64,000 bases of DNA from a virus. Both the position numbers and the translations under genes were made by a program. The stretch lies in the IMG/VR virus record IMGVR_UViG_3300044922_000409, positions 1 to 64,000 of that record; one strand, given 5' to 3'. Positions 18,962 to 26,338 of this stretch are shown here, piece by piece; position 1 is the first letter of the stretch, and each line of letters opens with the position of its first letter. Below the pieces are notes generated by a model that saw nothing but the letters and a program-made list of their open reading frames with translations, was not told where the DNA came from and ran no database searches.

Positions 18962-21900
18962 TTACGAATGTAATCTATCTTGTGATAAACTTCGAGTTGC
19001 GCTAATTTGTTTTTGGCTATTAGTACTAATTTTATCAGTATGTTGTGCCATTTCTATCATATGTTTATTTAACTGCATCAATGCATCATGAAGATCTTTT
19101 AACGTAATTTCTTTTACCATCATTGTTGCTGGTTGTTCTTGTGGTTTAGGCGGTACTACTGGTGTTTCCGGCGGTTTAACCTGTGATGCCATTGCCCGTT
19201 GCATATCTACAGGTGATAATTGCGCCTGCATAGTAGCCGGCGGTTTAATTTGAGACCGAGATTGTTTTAGTTCAGCATCTAATCTAGTATTAAACTCTTT
19301 AAATGTTTCAAGACCACCTACATGCGGAGTTGCTTTAACTTCAGCAGTTGCAGGTTCTTTTTTAATGTTTTCTTTCAAATTAGGATTAGGTTTATACATT
19401 CCTGAATTCTTCTGACGGTCAATCTCCTTATTTAATTCGCTATTTTCATCTGCTCTACGGGCAGCAATAGCTTCTGGAGTATTCATAGCTTTTAATCTAG
19501 CAGCATTTTCTGCAGGAGTTTCTTGTTTAACATCTTCATATTTTACATTTCCACTAGACGCTGCAGGTTTATTAGATGATTTAAACATTCCGGATATTGA
19601 TGAACCTAAATCTTCAAATACACTAGTAGCTTTTTCTTGAGAAACTTTGCCAGGAAACACTTGCGGTTCAATTGGTTTTTCTGGGGGTTTGGGAAGTTTT
19701 TTCTTTGCAGACTCCGGTCCATGTTCTGCCATAAATTTCTTTTCATCCAATAATGCCTGTGATACTTGTAAAGATTTATGTTCATCATCTTTTTTATTTT
19801 TAATAACTGCATTTTTAACAGATTCTTCGCCGTGTTCTTTTAATCTGCCTTTTATTTTAATTAAATCTTCTTCATATGATAGTGCAATCTTTGCAACTTC
19901 TTCTTTTTTCTTAGCTAGTCGTTCAGCTGCTTCAGCTGATGGTTTAGTATTTGCTGCTTTCATTTCTTCAAAATCAAAAGATGCATTTTCTAATGCTTCT
20001 CTTTTCTTCATTAATGCAGTGCTAGCAGCAGATGGCCCTAATTTTTTCTCGGCGGCTTTGCTAGATTCACTAAGATCCATTTGTGCCATACCAATTTTAG
20101 AAAGATCACCACTTTTTAATGCTTGATTAAACTTAGCCATATTAGTTAAGCTTTCATTAAGTTTTGATACATCTGGCATTTTAGGTGGTTCAACTGCAAT
20201 TTTTGGTTGTTGTTCTTTAACGGCAGTTGCTTCTCTTTCTTTTTTCTCGTTAGCTAGTGTTTCTTCACGTGCTTTCTTTTCTTTTTCTGCTTCTAATGCT
20301 GCTTTTGGCGCAAATTGTGCTTGTTGAGCTTTGACAATTGGAAGATCATGCATAGCATCTTCATCTTTGCGACCTTTAAGTTCAGCAATTTTGTCATTAA
20401 AGAATTTTAACTTACCTTCGCGTGCTTGTTTTTTAATAGTAGCAGTTAATTCCTCGCCAGTTTCTAACTCTTGCATCTCTGCATTTGTCATTTCATCACG
20501 AGCGTCTTTTAACCCAGATGCTGCAATAGGTTTTGCTGATAGTGTTTTTGGCTTCTCAATATCAACCGGTTTAAATTCAGGAACCTTTGTGCCTGGATTT
20601 ATTTTTTCTATTAAGGCGGTCATTTTGTCAGATGATGCCTTAAATGCAGTTTCAATAGCAGACATTGGTTTTTCAACTGGTTTTGCTGGTTCTATTACTT
20701 TAGGTAACGCAGAGTCGGCTTGATTTTTATATTTTGCTTGTGCTGCAGCGTCTACCTCTTTGATTCGTGCTTGTATTGTGTCGTTAATTGATTTTGCATC
20801 AGCATTTACTACTGCAGATTTAACTTCAGGTGGTTTAACTTCAGCAGGTTTAACTTCAGATTTAACTTCAGGTGGTTTAACTTCAGCAGGTTTAACTTCA
20901 GATTTAACTTCAGGTGGTTTAACTTCAGCAGGTTTAACTTCAGGTTTAACTTCAGGCGGTTTGGCTATTGCAGTAGCGTGTTTAACTATTTCATGCGGGT
21001 TAATTTTGTCAAAAGTTTTAGTTACTTGCTCATTAAATTTTGAAGTAATATCACTAAAATTAACAGCGGTAAGTTTTTCAGTAATCCTAGTTAATTCTTT
21101 AACTATGCCTTGCATTGATGCAGTAACACTTGCAAATGTCTTAGTAAGCTCATCAGGTGTGCCACCGGCTGTTTTTGTTTCAGCAGTTTTTGATTCGTCA
21201 ACAACAGGAGATGCAGTATCTACAGTAGGTGCAGCCGGTGCAACTGCTTTTATATCAGCAGTATCAGTTGCAGGAGGTGCAGCCGAACCAGCTTTTTTAT
21301 TCATGTTAGTTAACAAATCCGTTGGTATTAATTTTTCAACATATCGACGCATCTGTGATTCAGTTGCAACTAACTCATTTCCATGTAGCTCTGCCGGAGA
21401 ACCTTTAGGATCAAAGTTTTCAAACATATCTTTGAATCCGCCATTACCGTTTAAGAAATTTTCAAATGTAGGTGATCCAGATGCACGGTGTGCAGGTGTA
21501 ACCGGAGCTGCCATTTCTTCTGGTGTAGTTTTCTTGTTAGATGCAGGTGATGCAGCATACGCTTGTTCTAATGTTTTTGAAAGGTGTTCGCTTGGAACCG
21601 AAAGAGCACCTGCTATTGTATTTTTAATACCGCCTTCTTCTTGTGTTCTAGGTCTTAAAATATCAGCTAATGCGTCTTGTTTTCCAATTAACCTGCCAGT
21701 TGATTCAGATAGTTTTCCAAAATCAGTAGCAACGCCGGCGGTTGCATCCTTAAATGATCGATTAACTTCGTTTATTGTAGTGCCGAGTTTAGATTGATCG
21801 CCAAAATCATGACCTTCTGCATTTTTACCAGCCATATTTTGTTGAACTTCTTTAGTCTGGCCTGCACGCGCTTCTTCCATTCCTATATTGCCGCGAGTTG

Positions 21901-23089
21901 CATTATATACTTCTTGTTTCTTTGCTAATGCTGCTCCTAATTCAAGGTTTCCAGTTAGTCCTGCACGAGTTTGATCTGCAAATCCACCTACTGCAACTCT
22001 AGCAGTATCTAAAAATTGTTTAGAATGCATTTGCTCGTCAACTGCGGCATGTGCTTTATCTAATGCAATTTTAGCATCTTGTTTTTGTTGGTCAGTAGAT
22101 GCAGCCATTTGTAAACGCACTGCTTTTTCTAATTCAACGCCGGCTGTACCCAACGATGCCATTTTATCAGCACCTTCTTTTGTACGAATACCGCCTGACA
22201 TAATTTCGTCTGCTACATCTTGTACAACAGGACCTAATGATCGTAAATTAACCTGCATATCTTGATACTGATTAAACTTATCTTGATCCATTTCCATTAA
22301 GGTTGCTTGGATTGTTGCATTTTTAGTTCTAGCAGCTAAGTCATCAACTTGTGCTTGTCTACTTAAACCAGTGATACGAGTAGTTTCTTCCATAGCAGCT
22401 GTTAAATTAATAGCTGCTTCAACTGCTTCTTTTTGTGCTTTTACAGTAGATAAATCTAATCCTTTGCGGTTAGCTGCTGATGATAGAGCAACTTGGCTAA
22501 CTTCATCTGCAGATAACCCCATCTTCTTAAGTTGATTAACAACTCCGGATTCTTGTAACTGTTTATCCATTTCAAGCCAATTAGCTTGACTACGATTAAT
22601 AGTAGATCCAACGCCACTTAATGCGCTAGCACCTTCTTTCATCATACGATTGTATTCGTCTTGGGTCATACGAGCGCCGGTAATTGCTCGATTGTATTCC
22701 CCTAGGTTGTTATTCCAATTAGCACCAACTTTGCCGGCTTCGTTCATGTTATCGTTGGTCTTAATAAGAGCACCGCCGAGATCTTGTGTAATTGCACCTA
22801 GTGATTTACCAATTCCCGGAACTGCAGCCGCTAGTATGTTGCTAAACATAGTAACTGCATTGCCGGCATTCATCGAGCCTTCAGCTAACTTAACAAATCC
22901 ATTTGAAATTCCACTAATCGCAGAGTTAATTTTATTAGCAGAATCACCGCCCATGCTGCCGCTGCTACTTCCACTACTGCTGCCGCTACTTCCTCCACCG
23001 CCCAGGCCTCCAGGACTACGAGCTAATTGTCCAAGCAATCTGTTAGTTTCTGTTACTTGGGCTAGTGTTTGTTCTTCAATTGATGCCAT
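18962..23089 (-). CDS. Probable tail tape measure protein
   Basis: A 1375-aa protein. A Gly/Ser linker (about 28-50) is followed by a hydrophobic stretch (82-113, VTMFSNILAAAVPGIGKSLGA) and a long helical domain to about residue 490 (GYNRMMKEGASALSGVG..., AINLTAAMEETTRITGLSRQ), as in the N-terminal parts of phage tape measures. Then comes SPAELHGNELVATESQ (about 560), a motif like the P-E-L/GxELV segment of many tape measures, a Pro/Glu/Val/Lys repeat (about 711-757) and further charged helices. T4 gp29 is 590 aa. If this protein sets tail length at about 0.15 nm per residue, the tail would be near 200 nm. The call rests on architecture and on adjacency to gp26; a large internal virion protein is the alternative. 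Confidence 0.6.
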   Translation of the reverse strand: MASIEEQTLAQVTETNRLLGQLARSPGGLGGGGSSGSSSGSSSGSMGGDSANKINSAISGISNGFVKLAEGSMNAGNAVTMFSNILAAAVPGIGKSLGAITQDLGGALIKTNDNMNEAGKVGANWNNNLGEYNRAITGARMTQDEYNRMMKEGASALSGVGSTINRSQANWLEMDKQLQESGVVNQLKKMGLSADEVSQVALSSAANRKGLDLSTVKAQKEAVEAAINLTAAMEETTRITGLSRQAQVDDLAARTKNATIQATLMEMDQDKFNQYQDMQVNLRSLGPVVQDVADEIMSGGIRTKEGADKMASLGTAGVELEKAVRLQMAASTDQQKQDAKIALDKAHAAVDEQMHSKQFLDTARVAVGGFADQTRAGLTGNLELGAALAKKQEVYNATRGNIGMEEARAGQTKEVQQNMAGKNAEGHDFGDQSKLGTTINEVNRSFKDATAGVATDFGKLSESTGRLIGKQDALADILRPRTQEEGGIKNTIAGALSVPSEHLSKTLEQAYAASPASNKKTTPEEMAAPVTPAHRASGSPTFENFLNGNGGFKDMFENFDPKGSPAELHGNELVATESQMRRYVEKLIPTDLLTNMNKKAGSAAPPATDTADIKAVAPAAPTVDTASPVVDESKTAETKTAGGTPDELTKTFASVTASMQGIVKELTRITEKLTAVNFSDITSKFNEQVTKTFDKINPHEIVKHATAIAKPPEVKPEVKPAEVKPPEVKSEVKPAEVKPPEVKSEVKPAEVKPPEVKSAVVNADAKSINDTIQARIKEVDAAAQAKYKNQADSALPKVIEPAKPVEKPMSAIETAFKASSDKMTALIEKINPGTKVPEFKPVDIEKPKTLSAKPIAASGLKDARDEMTNAEMQELETGEELTATIKKQAREGKLKFFNDKIAELKGRKDEDAMHDLPIVKAQQAQFAPKAALEAEKEKKAREETLANEKKEREATAVKEQQPKIAVEPPKMPDVSKLNESLTNMAKFNQALKSGDLSKIGMAQMDLSESSKAAEKKLGPSAASTALMKKREALENASFDFEEMKAANTKPSAEAAERLAKKKEEVAKIALSYEEDLIKIKGRLKEHGEESVKNAVIKNKKDDEHKSLQVSQALLDEKKFMAEHGPESAKKKLPKPPEKPIEPQVFPGKVSQEKATSVFEDLGSSISGMFKSSNKPAASSGNVKYEDVKQETPAENAARLKAMNTPEAIAARRADENSELNKEIDRQKNSGMYKPNPNLKENIKKEPATAEVKATPHVGGLETFKEFNTRLDAELKQSRSQIKPPATMQAQLSPVDMQRAMASQVKPPETPVVPPKPQEQPATMMVKEITLKDLHDALMQLNKHMIEMAQHTDKISTNSQKQISATRSLSQDRLHS
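20818..20958 (-). repeat. 42-bp tandem repeat in the tape measure gene
   Basis: About three and a half copies of a 42-bp, in-frame unit encode KPAEVKPPEVKSEV-type repeats, a stiff Pro-rich linker. Nearly identical copies suggest recent expansion or contraction. Confidence 0.85.
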
Positions 23090-23114
23090 AAAAAAATCCC
23101 TAAAAGTTTGTATA

Positions 23115-23122
23115 TATAAATA
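23115..23122 (+). promoter_or_regulatory. Late promoter (full TATAAATA) for gp26
   Basis: An exact T4 late element, TATAAATA, 28 bp before the gp26 ATG, whose leader contains CCGGAG as ribosome site. Its predicted start site lies beside that of the oppositely oriented late promoter at 23132-23138. Confidence 0.75.
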
Positions 23123-23131
23123 CGGTTAATA

Positions 23132-23138
23132 TATTTAT
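23132..23138 (-). promoter_or_regulatory. Late promoter for tape measure and gp20
   Basis: GGATAAATAT on the minus strand, 42 bp before the ATG at 23089. It faces the plus promoter at 23115-23122; the two cores are 9 bp apart and each lies in the other's transcribed leader. Confidence 0.65.
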
Positions 23139-23150
23139 CCGGAGTTATAT

Positions 23151-23978
23151 ATGGCGAAGAACCCTTTAATCGATTATTTTAGACAACCAAAAATTTATAT
23201 TTCATTACCTTCAAAAGGAATGTATAATAAATTAGGGTCACTCAACGGTGATGCTACAAACATTCCAATTTACGGAATGACAGGCATGGATGAAATAATA
23301 ATGAAAACCCCTGATTCAATGTTATCAGGTGAGAGTACAGTTAAAATTTTTGAAAGTTGCTGTCCTGCAATTAAAGATGGCTGGGAAGTAACTGCATTAG
23401 ACACTGATGTATTATTAACTGCAATTCGAATTGCAACATACAGCAATATTATGGCAATTACACATACTTGCCCAAAATGCAGTGCTGAAAATGATTATGA
23501 TGTTGATCTAAGTACAGTAATTGAACATTTTGCAAAATGCGAATATCAAAATACAATAGAATTACCTGGATTACAATTAAAATTACAACCATTAACTTAT
23601 AAACAATCCACTGAATTTTCAATTCGTAATTTCCAATTACAACAACGATTATCAGCTTCGTATAAAATAGAAGATGCAGAACTACAAAATCAAGAAGTAG
23701 CAACAGTATTTGTTGAATTAGGACATATTCAAAATGATATGTATGCAGCAAGTATCGAATCAATTGATATCGGCACCGTAGTTGTAACTGAAAAACATTT
23801 TATCATTGAATGGCTAAAAAATTGTGATAAATCAGTGTTTGATACTATTCGTGAGCAGTTTGCAATTAACAAAGATTTATGGAAAATTCCAAATGTAAAC
23901 GTTAAGTGCGGTAGTTGTGATAAGGATTCGTCTGTTGCTATTGATTTAGATCAGACAAATTTTTTCGCTCCAGCCTAA
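23151..23978 (+). CDS. 26: Baseplate hub / tail assembly protein gp26
   Basis: A 275-aa homologue of T4 gp26 (208 aa), needed for assembly of the central baseplate hub. The N-terminus, RQPKIYISLPSKGMYNK...IPIYGMTGMDEIIMKTPD (about 11-55), is the family's conserved block. Two CxxC pairs (Cys107/Cys110 and Cys253/Cys256) suggest a zinc ribbon. The gene is led by a TATAAATA late promoter and CCGGAG. The last codons run over the heptamer TTTTTTC three codons before the stop; a -1 slip there enters the gp51-like frame and would give a fusion of about 349 aa. It is divergent from the probable tape measure, the place where tail assembly chaperones often lie. Confidence 0.85.
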   Translation: MAKNPLIDYFRQPKIYISLPSKGMYNKLGSLNGDATNIPIYGMTGMDEIIMKTPDSMLSGESTVKIFESCCPAIKDGWEVTALDTDVLLTAIRIATYSNIMAITHTCPKCSAENDYDVDLSTVIEHFAKCEYQNTIELPGLQLKLQPLTYKQSTEFSIRNFQLQQRLSASYKIEDAELQNQEVATVFVELGHIQNDMYAASIESIDIGTVVVTEKHFIIEWLKNCDKSVFDTIREQFAINKDLWKIPNVNVKCGSCDKDSSVAIDLDQTNFFAPA

Positions 23979-24021
23979 TTGGATTATCTAGGTCACAAGC
24001 TGGAGATGTTCTAATTAGGCT
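23960..24021 (+). other. Candidate -1 programmed frameshift signal (gp26 to gp51)
   Basis: The heptamer T TTT TTC (23960-23966), in the gp26 reading frame, has the canonical X XXY YYZ form. Five nt later a perfect 9-bp stem can form between AGCCTAATT (23972-23980) and AATTAGGCT (24013-24021); the gp26 stop TAA is inside its 5' arm. A second perfect 7-bp pairing, CTCCAGC (23968-23974) with GCTGGAG (23999-24005), interleaves with it, so a pseudoknot with a shortened second stem (23975-23980 with 24013-24018) is possible. The -1 frame is open from 23945 to the stop at 24197-24199 and contains the gp51-like sequence. Confidence 0.6.
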
Positions 24022-24034
24022 AGACGATGAAGTA

Positions 24035-24199
24035 ATGGCATTTAAACGCGAGCTTTATAGATTATGTTGGTATATGCGAGGTGGTGTATCAATTAACGAT
24101 CTCCTATACAACTTATCATATGAAGATCGTAATGCGATGTATTCAGTAGTTAAAGAAAATATTGAATTAACAAAGACGTCAAGGATGCCGTTACTTTAA
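24035..24199 (+). CDS. 51: gp51-like baseplate hub assembly protein (small)
   Basis: From the only ATG the frame encodes 54 aa, MAFKRELYRLCWYMRGG followed by SINDLLYNLSYEDRNAMYSV and ending KTSRMPLL. The WYMRGG...DLxYxxSxEDR pattern resembles the short gp51 proteins next to gp26 in aquatic T4-like phages; T4 gp51 itself is much longer (249 aa) and catalyses hub assembly. No ribosome site is visible before this ATG, while the frame stays open upstream through the gp26 stop back to 23945, adding IGLSRSQAGDVLIRLDDEV. This favours translation mainly as a C-terminal extension of gp26 by -1 frameshift. The stop overlaps the convergent gene by 4 bp. Assignment to gp51 is moderate; coding status is stronger. 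Confidence 0.65.
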   Translation: MAFKRELYRLCWYMRGGVSINDLLYNLSYEDRNAMYSVVKENIELTKTSRMPLL

Positions 24200-25113
24200 T
24201 CGGAATCTGCATATTTTAATACAAGATCACCTTGTTTATTTCGTTTAAAACGATCAGGGGTATATCCTTGTGCTTTATCTGACGCTTGTTGAGCAGCTAT
24301 ATCAGCAGGGTTTGTTGATGGTTTAGCAGTAGCAGTAGCATCAACTGGTTTATTAGTTGTTGCTGTTGCATTAGCAGGTTTTTCTGTTGCAGTAGGTTTA
24401 GTAGCTGTTGCGTCTATAGGTTTATCAATTGTAGCAGCTTGATCAGCAGGTTTTTCTGTTGTAGCTGCTGCATCAGCAGGTTTTTTAGTTGGCTCACCTG
24501 TTGCAATGCTGTCAGCTTCTGCAATTGCATCTTGCACCATTTTACTAAATTGGTCAACTGCTTGATTAGCTAATGCACCGACATCTTTAACACCGTTAAT
24601 TGTTCCAAATGTTAGAAATTTAGAAAGCATTATTCTGCCTTCTTCTGACGCAATTTTCTGAAACACGTATGTTTGTGCACCTGCAGATAATAAATTAATT
24701 GTATTTGCAATAACTGGCCCAACACCGGGAATAATTCGTATAAATCCAAGCAATGAGCTGATAGATCCAAATACTATTTTTGTTACTAATGCTGAGGCTA
24801 AAGATGAAATTAGCAAACCCATTTGGATATTATGTTCTTCGTTATAATCCATTTGAGCTTCTTTTGAATTTTTTGATTGTTTTAAAACATCGTTAGCATT
24901 TGACATATTTGTAAAATATGTATAAAACGGTTTAAGTAAGAAAAATAAGCCAGCTGCTTTTAATAATTTTAATGCCGCATTTGCAGCTGTAGAGAAGAAG
25001 CCCTCTTGCAATGGCTTAGACGTAGTAGCAGATGCAATTTCTGATAGTTTTCGTAGTTCTTGATGAATGAGATATTCATTCGGTGTTTTAGCAGTAATCT
25101 CGTATATTTTCAT
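24196..25113 (-). CDS. Membrane-segment virion-type protein
   Basis: A 305-aa protein beginning MKIYEITA, an N-terminus I recall from several proteins of aquatic T4-like phages. Hydrophobic segments lie at about 46-66 (AALKLLKAAGLFFLLKPFY) and 97-150 (MGLLISSLASALVTKIVFGS, then LLGFIRIIPGVGPVIANTIN). The last third is a low-complexity tail of about 11-residue repeats with the form KPxDATAT. This layout suits a membrane-interacting or pore-forming protein, for example an ejected internal protein; a lysis role is possible but there is no holin-like size. It has its own late promoter and is convergent with the gp51-like frame. No family is recognised. Confidence 0.65.
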   Translation of the reverse strand: MKIYEITAKTPNEYLIHQELRKLSEIASATTSKPLQEGFFSTAANAALKLLKAAGLFFLLKPFYTYFTNMSNANDVLKQSKNSKEAQMDYNEEHNIQMGLLISSLASALVTKIVFGSISSLLGFIRIIPGVGPVIANTINLLSAGAQTYVFQKIASEEGRIMLSKFLTFGTINGVKDVGALANQAVDQFSKMVQDAIAEADSIATGEPTKKPADAAATTEKPADQAATIDKPIDATATKPTATEKPANATATTNKPVDATATAKPSTNPADIAAQQASDKAQGYTPDRFKRNKQGDLVLKYADSD

Positions 25114-25159
25114 TTATAATCCTGTTTGATAGATCGTACTATCCCTTAATTGTTATTCA

Positions 25160-25166
25160 TATTTAT
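25160..25166 (-). promoter_or_regulatory. Late promoter for the 305-aa gene
   Basis: TAATAAATATG on the minus strand contains the late core ATAAATA, 47 bp before the ATG at 25113, whose leader has CAGGAT. Confidence 0.55.
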
Positions 25167-25250
25167 TAAAAAATAATAATCATCTTAAGATGAACTAGCG
25201 TTCATCTGTATTTCGTTATCACTCAATACATTTTTATAGAAGAAACAAAA

Positions 25251-25320
25251 TATAAATTAATATTTAAATATGAAATAATAATTTAAATATGAATTAATAA
25301 TTTATTTAATAATAAAAAGA
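25251..25320. repeat. Extremely AT-rich block with 13-bp direct repeat
   Basis: Only three G and no C in 70 bp. ATTTAAATATGAA occurs at 25262-25274 and 25281-25293. Such a segment melts easily and could be a replication-origin unwinding element or a promoter upstream region. Confidence 0.5.
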
Positions 25321-25334
25321 TAGATATCACTTTG

Positions 25335-25720
25335 GAGTCAGATGCACCCTAATAAAACTGGATGCAAGAAATCACCCCATCGCCATGGAATTGCAGTAAG
25401 AATTTAATGACTGTAGACTCTCGCTATTGGCTACCTCCCAACCAACACTTACAGGTATTTTTAAGATATAACTTTCAGGTGCTTTGTATATCATTACGAA
25501 ATTGTTACTATGTCTAGTATTCTACAGATTCTACGGACTCAGCATGCGAGCTTTTTGTCCACCATTCCGATTAAACAAAGCATTGACACCAATGGGGTGT
25601 TGCTTTAAGGCATCCTTATTGCGTTAAGGGTAGTGTTTAAAAGTCGCTATGCAATTAGCGATTTGAACAGCGGTTCACACATCAGGAACTTATCCAGCAG
25701 TATTATTATTCCGGCCTGCT
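25335..25720. ncRNA. Candidate structured non-coding RNA, strand uncertain
   Basis: The segment is richer in G+C than its surroundings and dense in complementary stretches (plus coordinates): GAGTC/GACTC at 25335-25339 with 25536-25540, enclosing CTGTAGA/TCTACAG at 25411-25417 with 25521-25527; then local hairpins at 25550-25581, 25586-25600, 25612-25631, 25641-25664 (9 bp), 25665-25676 and 25696-25720. Two of them (25612-25631 and 25641-25664) use G-U pairs that exist only in plus-strand RNA; one (25343-25366) is fully paired only in minus-strand RNA. No tRNA, tmRNA, RNase P or group I intron core was recognised. The rnhA promoter could transcribe it from the minus strand. Confidence 0.4.
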
Positions 25721-25805
25721 AACCTTATGTTGCATTATATATTAAGTGTTTTGTGTGTTCTGTCTGATATTTATAATTGTGTTGTTAAGCAACCCGCAGA
25801 AGTGA

Positions 25806-26225
25806 TTAACCTTTACGAGCAGCTAATTCTGCAAGATCATTTGCACGTTCATTACCTGGATTACCTGCATGAGCTTTAACCCATTGCCAATCTATAGTAT
25901 GTGCAGCAGCAACAGTTTCTAATTTAAGCCAAAGATCACGATTTAAGTAATCAGTACGACCTTTCTTTTTCCAATTAGGAAACCATTGTGTAAAACCGTC
26001 AACGAGATATTTTGAATCAGAATAAATTCTAACTTTACATGGTCTTGTTAATCTAGAAAGTGCTTCAATAGCAGCTTGCATTTCCATGCGGTTGTTAGTA
26101 GTTTTTGGTTCTGTTCCAGAAAATTCTTTTATAACGTCTTTGTATTGCATAGTTATTCCCCATCCGCCTTTGCCTGGATTAGGTACGCATGCGCCGTCTG
26201 TATAAATTATTACAAGTTCTTCCAT
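25806..26225 (-). CDS. rnhA: Ribonuclease HI
   Basis: A 139-aa RNase HI, which cuts RNA in RNA-DNA hybrids and removes primers or R-loops during replication. The four carboxylates are visible: Asp10 (IYTDGACV), Glu48 (NNRMEMQA), Asp70 (IYSDSKYL) and Asp130 (GNERANDLAE), with His119 in VKAHAGN. The length and the basic WKKKGRTDYLNRDLW segment (85-99) match cellular RNase HI rather than T4 Rnh, which is a FEN-type nuclease, so this gene is probably acquired from a bacterium. A perfect sigma70-type promoter and a late element lie upstream. It is the last gene of the minus-strand nucleic-acid block. Confidence 0.95.
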   Translation of the reverse strand: MEELVIIYTDGACVPNPGKGGWGITMQYKDVIKEFSGTEPKTTNNRMEMQAAIEALSRLTRPCKVRIYSDSKYLVDGFTQWFPNWKKKGRTDYLNRDLWLKLETVAAAHTIDWQWVKAHAGNPGNERANDLAELAARKG

Positions 26226-26268
26226 AGTGTTTTGTGTTAGATTATATTGTGTTTAGTTCTTAAACAAA

Positions 26269-26275
26269 TATTTAT
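26269..26275 (-). promoter_or_regulatory. Late promoter upstream of rnhA
   Basis: CAGATAAATATTTG on the minus strand contains ATAAATA, 43 bp before the rnhA ATG and downstream of the sigma70-type promoter. Confidence 0.5.
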
Positions 26276-26305
26276 CTGAACAACTTCTCCACCTTGTTAG
26301 AAACG

Positions 26306-26334
26306 ATTATACAGTAATAGTATAAGGATGTCAA
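26306..26334 (-). promoter_or_regulatory. Perfect sigma70 consensus promoter upstream of rnhA
   Basis: On the minus strand TTGACA (26334-26329) is followed after exactly 17 bp by TATAAT (26311-26306). The predicted start near 26299 gives a 75-nt leader to rnhA. It matches the host vegetative promoter at all 12 positions, so it is likely an early promoter. Confidence 0.85.
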
Positions 26335-26338
26335 CTGA

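Larger units (their letters stand above)
25114..25805. other. 692-bp region without a convincing gene
   Basis: Contains, left to right, a late promoter for the 305-aa gene, a 7-bp hairpin (AGATGAA / TTCATCT, 25188-25207), a C-free AT-rich block with a 13-bp direct repeat, and about 390 bp of roughly 40% G+C sequence with many hairpins. No ORF longer than 40 codons with a ribosome site is present on either strand. Confidence 0.7.

Noticed and set aside
20818-20958. Short regular repeat as CRISPR
   Set aside because: The 42-bp units are contiguous, in frame and have no spacers.
20760-21797. 345-codon ORF on the plus strand
   Set aside because: It is antisense to the tape measure gene in a repeat-rich part with few complementary stops; it has no ribosome site and no family similarity.
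25411-25490. Possible group I intron core (TTAAGATATAA stretch)
   Set aside because: The P7 pairing partner expected for an AAGATATAGTC-like element is missing, and no interrupted gene flanks it.
25372-25494. 40-codon minus-strand ORF starting MIYKAPESYILK
   Set aside because: Sequence looks protein-like but there is no ribosome site and it lies inside the hairpin-rich segment. Kept as part of the candidate RNA.
25640-25690. tRNA or tmRNA T-arm (GTTCAAATC on the minus strand, GGTTCACAC on the plus)
   Set aside because: The flanking five bases do not pair as a T-stem and there is no acceptor or anticodon arm at the right distance.
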